Shown: piece by piece, positions 6,052-11,050 of the stretch
Layout of the letters: each line of letters opens with the position of its first letter
Position numbering within the stretch: position 1 is the stretch's first letter
Origin: JAUWQU01 sp964605095
Lineage (GTDB): Bacteria; Planctomycetota; Phycisphaerae; SM23-33
Length of the DNA stretch: 11,050 bases
Reading direction: 5' to 3'
NCBI GenBank assembly: GCA_964605095.1
Contig: CAZSBS010000164.1
Coordinates: forward strand, 1 to 11,050
The notes under the pieces: model-generated
What the model saw: only the letters and a program-made list of their open reading frames with translations
Databases searched by the model: none
Told to the model about the DNA's origin: nothing
Made by a program: the position numbers and the translations under genes

Positions 6052-7350
6052 TTACCCCTTCTTGCTGACTGACTGAGACTCCAAGTCGTCCTTCAGGATG
6101 CTGAGCAGATCATCGGGAAGCCCATGAGCTCGATGGCTCTCGCTATATTCCTCGACTTTGGCCAGCATTCGGCGCAGGGCATCGGCGTTGATCATCTTTT
6201 CACGGGCCACTTCCTCCTCCAGCTCGCGGAGGCGGTTGAGTTCTTTCAGGTCTGCGTTCATGGCTCCACCTCGATGTTTGGTGAGGATGCGTGCCACACC
6301 CCGCCCGTCGTCGGGGTCGCGTGCGGCTTTCCACATCTGCTGAACCAACAACAGTTCTTCAGGAGTGATGAGTTGCAATCCAGTCTCGTCCTGCAAGGCA
6401 AGCAAACGCTTGAGCAACTTCCGTCGACTCTCGATCTTCAACGGACCAGGTCCATTGTTGCCGTTCTTCCGCCGGTTGTCACGCATGCCGTTGGCGGGGT
6501 TGCCGAATTCGAGAAGCGTTTGGCGAAACGCAAGAAGCCCTTCCATTCGTTCATCGCCGGAGGCCAGGAGCCCTTCGCTGGCCAGGTCCTTCTCGACTAC
6601 GGTACAAGTCCAACAGCCGAAGCGGCTGTTACCGCAGGCAGGCGTGCTCGTGTCGATCTGGATAGGGCATTCGCCATTTGAGGCGCTGGCGTAGAGCTTG
6701 TAGAGCGGCCGGTTGTCGCCGCCCCATGGATTGCGATGCTGTAACAGGTACGCCCAGACCTCCTCCGTCGAGAGGTGTTCGATGGGGTTGGAGACCCAGA
6801 CTCTCGGCAGGCGAGGGTGACGGGTCAGTCCGTTACGGCTCTCGCGTCTGCCCATTGTCTGGGCTCGCGTGGCGCTTTCAGCCCGGCGGGCGCCAAGGTG
6901 CAGGACTGCTTCACCCCACCGGCCGATCCGCCGCTCCACGAACCGCGTGACCGGATCGATCTTGAGCCTCTGCGTACACCATCGGAACGTCCGGTTAGGT
7001 GGTGGATATCCACGGCCGATGAGGTTCACCCAGAAGCTCTCTTCTGGTGGGGGGCGCAGGAGGTTAACCTCGATGTTCAAGTTCTGCTCTATGGAGTACC
7101 TGCGCATCCGGCCCAGGGTGGATTCGATCATGCCGGCGATGGCAGGTATCTCCACGCGGGTGTCCGTGCAGAGGACGGCAATCTCCTTGGTGCGGCGTTC
7201 GGGTGCCACGGCAAGCACGGCATCGAATACAAGCGACGTGACCAGGGTGCTGTCCTTGCCGCCGCTGAAACCGATTAGCCAAGGACGGTCATCTTCCAGG
7301 TACATCGCCGTAAGACGCGTCGAAATATCGCCGAACACGGACCCACTCAT
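6052..7350 (-). CDS. dndC: DndC, ATP-pyrophosphatase-type iron-sulfur protein
   Basis: This 432-residue protein is related to PAPS reductase and other adenine-nucleotide alpha hydrolases. It passes sulfur, activated with ATP, from DndA to the DNA-modifying complex. The PP-loop IGFSGGKDSTL spans 26-36. RWCTQRLKIDP (C125) and a cysteine cluster C228/C239/C246/C249, in NSRFGCWTC, are the likely ligands of a 4Fe-4S cluster, as in characterised DndC proteins. The catalytic part ends near ARILTKHRGG (about 362). An acidic and basic coiled-coil-like tail of about 70 residues follows, which may be separately translatable (see findings). I start it at ATG 7350. A TTG at 7359 would add three residues but would overlap the putative -10 box at 7359-7364. 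It is the first gene of the operon, with no ribosome site and a promoter-like element right upstream. Confidence 0.93.
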   Translation of the reverse strand: MSGSVFGDISTRLTAMYLEDDRPWLIGFSGGKDSTLVTSLVFDAVLAVAPERRTKEIAVLCTDTRVEIPAIAGMIESTLGRMRRYSIEQNLNIEVNLLRPPPEESFWVNLIGRGYPPPNRTFRWCTQRLKIDPVTRFVERRIGRWGEAVLHLGARRAESATRAQTMGRRESRNGLTRHPRLPRVWVSNPIEHLSTEEVWAYLLQHRNPWGGDNRPLYKLYASASNGECPIQIDTSTPACGNSRFGCWTCTVVEKDLASEGLLASGDERMEGLLAFRQTLLEFGNPANGMRDNRRKNGNNGPGPLKIESRRKLLKRLLALQDETGLQLITPEELLLVQQMWKAARDPDDGRGVARILTKHRGGAMNADLKELNRLRELEEEVAREKMINADALRRMLAKVEEYSESHRAHGLPDDLLSILKDDLESQSVSKKG

Positions 7351-7358
7351 AGGCCACA

Positions 7359-7387
7359 ACGATAACCGCGTATCCGCGTGTATGCAA
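7359..7387 (-). promoter_or_regulatory. Putative promoter of the dndC operon, with internal direct repeat
   Basis: On the minus strand TTGCAT (7387-7382) and TATCGT (7364-7359) are 17 bp apart, and the -10 candidate ends 8 bp before the dndC ATG. No ribosome site is visible, so a leaderless transcript is likely if the promoter is real. The spacer holds the direct repeat ACGCGG-AT-ACGCGG, a possible operator. The hexamers match consensus only partly. Confidence 0.4.
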
Positions 7388-7456
7388 GCGCGGAGAGGGT
7401 GAGGGATTTGGGATTTCGGTGGTTCACACCCTCAGTCCATCTTCGCCATTGGCTTC

Positions 7457-7470
7457 CCCGGCGCGCCGGG
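7457..7470. repeat. 14-bp palindrome CCCGGCGCGCCGGG, copy 3
   Basis: An exact copy of the 14-mer at 802-815 and 948-961, again outside genes. It is followed by ACCCCAA, as after copy 1. The copies therefore lie on both sides of the dnd genes. Confidence 0.85.
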
Positions 7471-7508
7471 ACCCCAAAGGCGGGCGGTCAAAAACCTTCT
7501 CCCTCGAT

Positions 7509-7625
7509 GGCCTGTCGGGTTAATCGACCGAAAATCTAAAAATAAGGAGTTATGGCGATTGTCCGTGATGTAAGTCTTTATTTTGATTTCTCGCCGATGA
7601 GGCTTTTGGACTAACCCGACAGGCC
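7509..7625. repeat. Inverted-repeat element, MITE-like, 14-bp perfect termini
   Basis: GGCCTGTCGGGTTA at 7509-7522 is the exact reverse complement of 7612-7625. The 89 bp between are AT-rich compared with the surroundings. They contain a second, imperfect inverted pair at 7539-7552 and 7571-7584 (12 of 14 positions pair), so the whole unit could fold into one bulged hairpin. There is no transposase, and no flanking target duplication is evident. A small non-autonomous element or a structured RNA are both possible. Confidence 0.55.
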
Positions 7626-7645
7626 CACAAAGGAGAGGGGTTTGG

Positions 7646-7797
7646 GTGGTTTCGGAGCGCTTTCGGAGTGGTTCCGGAGTGGTTTCGGAGTGGTTTCGGT
7701 GGTGCGGCCATGCGTTTTGGAGGGGTTTTGGAGTGGTTTCGGTGGTGCGGCCATGCGTTTTGGAGGGGTTTCGGAGTAGTTTTGGAGGGGTTTGAGA
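7646..7797. repeat. Tandem array with 11-bp period, consensus GTGGTTTCGGA
   Basis: Units of GTGGTTTCGGA or close variants begin at 7646, 7657, 7668, 7679 and 7690. The array then contains two 43-bp higher-order units (7690-7732 and 7733-7775), each with GGTGCGGCCAT embedded, followed by two more 11-bp units. Degenerate copies continue to about 7880: TTGGGAGTGGTT recurs at 7824 and 7846, 22 bp apart, keeping the period. One unit is close to a helical turn, so the G-rich motif faces the same side throughout. Confidence 0.85.
7690..7775. repeat. 43-bp higher-order duplication inside the 11-bp array
   Basis: Positions 7690-7732 and 7733-7775 differ at a single base (TTTTGGA against TTTCGGA near the end). 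This indicates a recent duplication of a four-unit block within the array. Confidence 0.85.
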
Positions 7798-8058
7798 CCC
7801 TTGGGAGCAGTCCATAACACACGTTGGGAGTGGTTATTGCGCTCATTGGGAGTGGTTTCGGAGTTGTTTGGAGTTGTTTTGACTATTGCGCGGTGTGTTG
7901 CGGAGCGCACGCGGCGGTTGGCCCGCGGCCGGGCAGGCACCCAGGGCGCATTCCAGTTAGGCATCCGACAGGCAGGTTCCCCAAAGAGCGGCCTTCCCGG
8001 CGCGGAAGCATGTGGATGCGAGTCTCGATCCGTGCCGGAAAGTCAGGTCGCTCGCGGT

Positions 8059-9303
8059 TCAGCGGATCCAGCCGAGCGTCCGTCCTCGGCCCCGTCCGCG
8101 GCCGAGCTTGCGCCACGAGCTTGGAGTGCTGGGCGTCATCGCCAGGCCGGCGGGCCTTGGCGGCACGGCGGACTTGAACGGGTGCTCCGCCGCCACGGGC
8201 AGTTCGCGCTTGAGGAGGCGCTCGATTGCGCGGAGATTGCTCCGCTCGTCAAGCCCGCAGAACGACAGCGCCAGGCCTGTCTGTCCGGCCCGCCCGGTCC
8301 TGCCGATGCGGTGGACGTACGTTTCCGCCTCGTCGGGGATGTCGTAGTTGATCACGTGCGAGATGTCATCGACGTCCAGGCCGCGGGAGGCGATGTCACT
8401 TGCCACCAGCACGCGGACGCGCCCGCACTTGAAGTCGTCCAGCGCCTTCTGGCGGGCACTCTGCGTCTTGTCGGAGTGGATCACCTCGGCGGAGATATTG
8501 GCGTACTGGAGGTGCAGCACCACACGGTCGGCGCCGCGCTTGGTGCGGGCGAAGACCAGCGCCCGGCTGATCTCCTGGCCGACAAGCAGGTGGTGAAGCA
8601 GGTCCTGCTTGTGATTCCGCTCGACGAGGTAGACCATATGGTCCACCGTCTCAGCCGCGGGGGTCCCGGGCGTTATGCGGACGTCAACGGGGTTCGTGAG
8701 GATCGAGTTCGCCAGGTTCATGATGCTCGACGGCATGGTGGCTGAGAAGAGCATCGTCTGGCGCTGCTCGGGCACCTTCGCGATGATCTTGCGTATGTCG
8801 CGGATGAAGCCCATGTCGAACATGCGGTCGGCCTCGTCAAGAACGAGGACCTCGACCCGCCCAAGGTTGACGTACCCCTGGCCGATGAGGTCCAGAAGCC
8901 TGCCAGGCGTCGCGACAAGGATGTCAACGCCGCGCTCGAGCGCACGCGTCTGGCTTCGCTGGGGGACGCCGCCGTAGATCGTGGTTTGCTTCTGGTGCGT
9001 GTATCGGCCGTAGGTGTCGAAAGACTCGCCAACCTGGGCCGCCAGCTCCCGCGTGGGGGTAACCACAAGCACGCGGATGGGCCTCTTGCCCTCGCGGACA
9101 AGGCCCGTGGTCTCCAGGCGATGCAGGATGGGCAGCGCGAACGCTGCCGTCTTGCCCGTGCCCGTCTGCGCGCAGCCTAAAAGGTCTTTTCCTTCCAACA
9201 GGTGGGGTATCGCACTTGACTGGATCGGAGTGGGGTGGGTATAGCCTTCCTCGCGGACGGCCCTAAGCAGTGGCTCTATGAGCCCAAACTTGTCAAAACT
9301 CAA
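8059..9303 (-). CDS. rhlE: DEAD-box RNA helicase, RhlE type
   Basis: This 414-residue ATP-dependent RNA helicase probably acts in ribosome assembly or RNA turnover in the cytoplasm. All the core motifs are present in order: the Q motif PTPIQ (24-28), AQTGTGKT (45-52), PTREL (83-87), TPGR (132-135), DEAD (156-159), SAT (187-189), SRGLD (306-310) and HRIGRTGR (331-338). The C-terminus is short, basic and Arg-Gly rich (KLGRGRGRGR), a common RNA-binding tail. The start is a TTG at 9303: MSFDKFGL then aligns with the usual N-terminus of RhlE proteins. A purine-rich stretch (GAAGAAGAAGAGAAGAG) lies upstream, and there is no ATG at a suitable position. No gene lies immediately downstream. A possible promoter is found at 9382-9410. 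It is a chromosomal housekeeping gene and probably not part of the Dnd locus. The family call is firm; the subfamily is less so. Confidence 0.93.
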   Translation of the reverse strand: MSFDKFGLIEPLLRAVREEGYTHPTPIQSSAIPHLLEGKDLLGCAQTGTGKTAAFALPILHRLETTGLVREGKRPIRVLVVTPTRELAAQVGESFDTYGRYTHQKQTTIYGGVPQRSQTRALERGVDILVATPGRLLDLIGQGYVNLGRVEVLVLDEADRMFDMGFIRDIRKIIAKVPEQRQTMLFSATMPSSIMNLANSILTNPVDVRITPGTPAAETVDHMVYLVERNHKQDLLHHLLVGQEISRALVFARTKRGADRVVLHLQYANISAEVIHSDKTQSARQKALDDFKCGRVRVLVASDIASRGLDVDDISHVINYDIPDEAETYVHRIGRTGRAGQTGLALSFCGLDERSNLRAIERLLKRELPVAAEHPFKSAVPPRPAGLAMTPSTPSSWRKLGRGRGRGRTLGWIR

Positions 9304-9381
9304 AGGGTTCTCTTCTCTTCTTCTTCAGATTCTTCAATTGCCCAGCCCGATGCCGGACGTTTTGGTTTTTTCCTGGCCGCT

Positions 9382-9410
9382 AATATACATGATTGTCGGT
9401 CCTTAAGCAA
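9382..9410 (-). promoter_or_regulatory. Putative promoter of the rhlE-type gene
   Basis: In a locally AT-rich patch, minus-strand TTGCTT (9410-9405) and TATATT (9387-9382) are separated by 17 bp. Transcription would begin about 70 nt before the TTG start. The -35 match is poor and the -10 match is good. The 15-bp repeats at 9400-9444 overlap the -35 box and extend upstream of it. Confidence 0.45.
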
Positions 9411-9444
9411 GCCTTCCTTAATATTTATGTCCTTAAGATTTATG
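9400..9444. repeat. Three 15-bp tandem units, core TCCTTAA
   Basis: TCCTTAA recurs at 9400, 9415 and 9430. The second and third 15-mers (9415-9429 and 9430-9444) differ at one base; the first shares only its first eight bases. Their position at and just upstream of the putative rhlE promoter suits a regulator-binding array, though a chance AT-rich expansion is possible. Confidence 0.6.
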
Positions 9445-9482
9445 ACGCCTCGGCCCGCTTGCCGCCGGTGGCACGGGTGTAA

Positions 9483-9536
9483 GCCGCCGAAACCATCCGC
9501 TGTCCCAAGTGCGGGCACGAGTTCCCGCTGAAATGA
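9483..9536 (+). pseudogene. Remnant of a zinc-ribbon protein
   Basis: The plus-strand frame reads AAETIRCPKCGHEFPLK and then TGA. CPKCGHEF is a typical half zinc-ribbon found in many small or N-terminal zinc-binding modules. There is a TAA just upstream (9480-9482) and no start codon in between, so it cannot be expressed as it stands. It looks like the end of an eroded gene. It is short, so chance resemblance is possible. Confidence 0.35.
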
Positions 9537-9602
9537 GGCGGAGCCGAATCATGATTGCTGAGTTCGCGGGGGCCGGGTATTCTGGAACTAGAGGTACGGC
9601 AC

Positions 9603-9785
9603 ATGGGACGGTCGATCACACTCGACAAATACGCTTGGCCTTTTATCTTCGGGATTCCCATCGCGGGACTCATTGTTATCACGATCGTCCTGAGCATCTT
9701 CATGCGACCGCCACTCCCGGTACGCGCTCCAACAACTCAGCCTGCCACGCAGCCCACCACATTGCCTCAAGCGAGTCCAGAGTAG
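9603..9785 (+). CDS. Small single-pass membrane protein with Thr/Gln/Pro-rich tail
   Basis: I do not recognise this 60-residue protein. It has a short N-terminal segment MGRSITLDKYA, one membrane-spanning stretch of about 22 residues (about 12-34, WPFIFGIPIAGLIVITIVLS) and a low-complexity tail with TTQPATQPTTLPQ. The Lys/Asp-bearing N-terminus and Pro-rich tail do not decide the orientation firmly. ATG 9603 is preferred because AGAGG lies 8 bases upstream and the membrane segment then follows closely. A longer start at 9555 would add 16 residues with no ribosome site. It lies upstream of holA, 239 bp away in the same direction. Thr/Gln/Pro tails of this type are frequent in planctomycete membrane proteins. 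No function can be assigned. Confidence 0.65.
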   Translation: MGRSITLDKYAWPFIFGIPIAGLIVITIVLSIFMRPPLPVRAPTTQPATQPTTLPQASPE

Positions 9786-9838
9786 ACGTCCATACCCCAT
9801 ACGCCGAACAGCGGCGTCCGAGCCGGAGGAACCCCATA

Positions 9839-9870
9839 AGAGCCAAAGCGGCGTCGCCGCCCGGGGCTCT
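9839..9870 (+). terminator. Stem-loop after the small membrane protein gene, possible terminator
   Basis: AGAGCC (9839-9844) pairs with GGCTCT (9865-9870), and inside these GCGGCG (9848-9853) pairs with CGCCGC (9855-9860) around a single T. CGCTTTTGCTT follows a few bases later, only a weak T-run. It lies 54 bp after the stop at 9785. Confidence 0.4.
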
Positions 9871-10011
9871 GCCATCGCTTTTGCTTGATCGCCGCAGAGC
9901 CAATCTGGTCGCTGTACCCCCGCAACCTAAGCGATATTCAGCGCCCCTGTATTCTCCGATTCGACGGGCTCTCCAACTCAACGGCCCCTTTCCCGCGCCG
10001 CCGGCGGCCGG

Positions 10012-10017
10012 TATACT
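10012..10017 (+). promoter_or_regulatory. Putative holA -10 box adjacent to the start codon
   Basis: TATACT, five of six matches to the bacterial -10 consensus, lies 7 bp before the GTG start at 10025. No ribosome site is visible and the -35 region (about 9989-9994, TTTCCC) is poor. The arrangement matches those before dndA and dndC and suggests a leaderless mRNA. Confidence 0.45.
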
Positions 10018-10024
10018 TTGCGGC

Positions 10025-10975
10025 GTGGCTGACAAGGACATCCATCCCATTTACGTGCTGCATGGCGACGACGCCTTTCTGCTGGACACCCACCGCCAGG
10101 AGATCGTCGGCCGCGTCGTCGCGGGCAGCGACCCGCAGCTTTGCGTGACGAGCTTCGACGGCTCGGCCGAACTGGCGGACGTGCTCGACGAATTGCGGAC
10201 CGTGCCTTTCCTTGCCCCGCACCGGCTGGTGATCGTCCGCGACGCCGACGCATTCGTGAAGTCGCACCGCGAGGCGATAGAGAAGTTCTTCGAGAAGCCG
10301 CCCGGCTCGGCCTCGCTGCTGCTGGTGGTGGGGTCCTGGCCCGGCAACACGCGGCTGGCGAAGCTGGTGGCGAAGATCGGCCAGGCCATTGTCTGCTCGG
10401 TGGGCGAGAGGGAGAACCTTTCCGGCTGGATCGCCAAGTCGGCGGGCAAGCGCGGCAAGACGATCGCGCGCGACGCGTCGGAGTTACTGGCCCAGTGGGT
10501 CGGCCGGGACCTTGCGGCGCTGGACGGCGAGATCGAGAAGCTAAGCCTGTACGTCGGCCAGCGCGAGCAGATAACCGCTCAGGACGTCTCGTCGCTTGTC
10601 ACGGCCTCGGCGGGCCCGTCGGCGTTCGAGCTGACCAACGCCGTCACCGCCGGCGACGCGGCCTGGGCGCTGCGGTCGCTTGGCGGGATGCTCCACACGC
10701 GCGGCGACGAGTTCAAGACGCTGGGCCTGATCGCCTGGCACCTGCGCCGCGCGATGACGGCCAAGGAAAAACTCGCCGCCGGCGCCAATCCCAGAGGGGT
10801 GCTGCCAAACATGCCATACCCCCAGCAGAACGCCTTCATGGCAATGCTCCAGCGCCGATCGCTGCGAGCCTTCCATGACGACTTCCGCAAACTCATCCGC
10901 GCCGACCTGGCGATGAAGTCCGGCACGGAACCACGGGCGGCGCTTCAGGAACTGGTCGTGCAGTTGTGCATGTGA
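10025..10975 (+). CDS. holA: DNA polymerase III subunit delta
   Basis: This 316-residue protein is the delta subunit of the clamp loader, which opens the beta sliding clamp and loads it on primed DNA at the replication fork. The N-terminus IHPIYVLHGDDAFLLDTHRQEI matches the usual HolA opening, where a GDDxFL-type motif takes the place of a functional Walker A. This is followed by FDGSAELADVLDELRTVPF and RLVIVRDADAFV. A later part, AQWVGRDLAALDGEIEKLSLY with the ITAQDV segment, is the conserved lid region. SAFELTNAVTAGDAAWALRSL and the C-terminal helical domain complete it. Length is slightly short but normal. The GTG start at 10025 is chosen because it aligns with the family N-terminus and lies 7 bp after TATACT; there is no ATG nearby. 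The gene is complete, ending ATG-TGA. It marks stable chromosomal backbone next to the accessory region. Confidence 0.92.
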   Translation: MADKDIHPIYVLHGDDAFLLDTHRQEIVGRVVAGSDPQLCVTSFDGSAELADVLDELRTVPFLAPHRLVIVRDADAFVKSHREAIEKFFEKPPGSASLLLVVGSWPGNTRLAKLVAKIGQAIVCSVGERENLSGWIAKSAGKRGKTIARDASELLAQWVGRDLAALDGEIEKLSLYVGQREQITAQDVSSLVTASAGPSAFELTNAVTAGDAAWALRSLGGMLHTRGDEFKTLGLIAWHLRRAMTAKEKLAAGANPRGVLPNMPYPQQNAFMAMLQRRSLRAFHDDFRKLIRADLAMKSGTEPRAALQELVVQLCM

Positions 10976-11050
10976 GAAGAAGCAGCAAGTAGTAGGCAGG
11001 TAGTGGCAAGGGACATAGATCGAATCAGAGTGACAACCTATCCTAAGGAC

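Larger units (their letters stand above)
7388..8058. other. Non-coding, repeat-rich stretch between dndC and the helicase gene
   Basis: I see no believable gene. Minus-strand frames are open in all three phases across 7640-7880 only because the underlying 11-bp repeat contains no stop in any phase. The stretch holds the third copy of the 14-bp palindrome, a roughly 117-bp inverted-repeat element and the 11-bp tandem array. No clear terminator follows the helicase stop, and nothing is recognised from 7881 to 8058. Confidence 0.65.

Noticed and set aside
7351..7359. TTG at 7359 as the dndC start
   Set aside because: It would add three residues and lies on the candidate -10 box; ATG 7350 is a stronger start.
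7552..7614. 20-codon plus-strand open frame (MAIVRDVSLYF...) inside the inverted-repeat element, preceded by AAGGAG
   Set aside because: The AAGGAG is only 2 bases from the ATG, the peptide resembles nothing I know, and the segment is better explained as part of the inverted-repeat structure.
7646..7797. CRISPR array
   Set aside because: Units are 11 bp with no unique spacers and no cas genes nearby.
7432..7964. Three overlapping minus-strand open frames encoding Pro/Asn/Thr-rich repeat proteins
   Set aside because: The 11-bp repeat read in any phase lacks stops, so all three phases are open together; there is no ribosome site or family resemblance.
7792..8745. Long plus-strand open frame (317 codons)
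   Set aside because: It lies largely antisense to the helicase gene, whose motifs are complete; high GC content opens antisense frames.
9300..9518. Minus-strand 72-codon frame upstream of the helicase
   Set aside because: It spans the promoter-like and repeat sequences, has no ribosome site and overlaps the helicase start; the short K/E-rich parts come from the 15-bp repeats and the purine-rich leader.

Overview
The window is GC-rich bacterial DNA carrying a compact DNA phosphorothioation (Dnd) modification locus set between repeat-rich, gene-poor flanks and ordinary housekeeping genes. The organism is not identified directly. A planctomycete-like bacterium is a reasonable inference from three things: the Thr/Gln/Pro-rich tail of a small membrane protein, poor Shine-Dalgarno sequences with -10 boxes right at start codons, and many GC-rich palindromes. 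This assignment is soft.

Layout: (1) 1-592 holds a broken BRO-N/DinD-like phage antirepressor-type gene on the minus strand. An 11-bp tandem duplication shifts its frame and a palindromic element truncates it. (2) 593-1067 has no gene but holds a 26-bp-arm hairpin and two copies of a 14-bp GC palindrome. (3) 1068-2204 (+) is dndA, a cysteine desulfurase. (4) 7350-2227 (-) is an operon in the order dndC, dndD, a small unknown gene and dndE-herA, with 2, 16 and 3 bp between genes. It converges on dndA with 22 bp between the two stop codons. (5) 7360-8058 has no convincing gene. It holds a third copy of the 14-bp palindrome, a roughly 117-bp inverted-repeat element and an 11-bp-period tandem repeat array. 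(6) 8059-9303 (-) is a RhlE-type DEAD-box RNA helicase with a plausible promoter and 15-bp repeats upstream. (7) 9304-10024 holds a zinc-ribbon remnant, a 60-residue membrane protein and a stem-loop. (8) 10025-10975 (+) is holA, the DNA polymerase III delta subunit. Nothing is recognised in 10976-11050.

How the Dnd genes work together (family knowledge): DndA takes sulfur from cysteine. DndC, an ATP-pyrophosphatase-type iron-sulfur protein, relays it. DndD is an SMC/Rad50-like ATPase, and DndE binds DNA. The complex replaces a non-bridging backbone oxygen with sulfur. Here DndE is fused to a HerA-type P-loop ATPase, as in the DndEi form described from Riemerella. No dndB regulator and no dndFGH or pbe restriction genes are in the window, so it shows modification only. 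The most novel element is the 84-residue protein encoded between dndD and dndE-herA; its position makes it a candidate accessory subunit.
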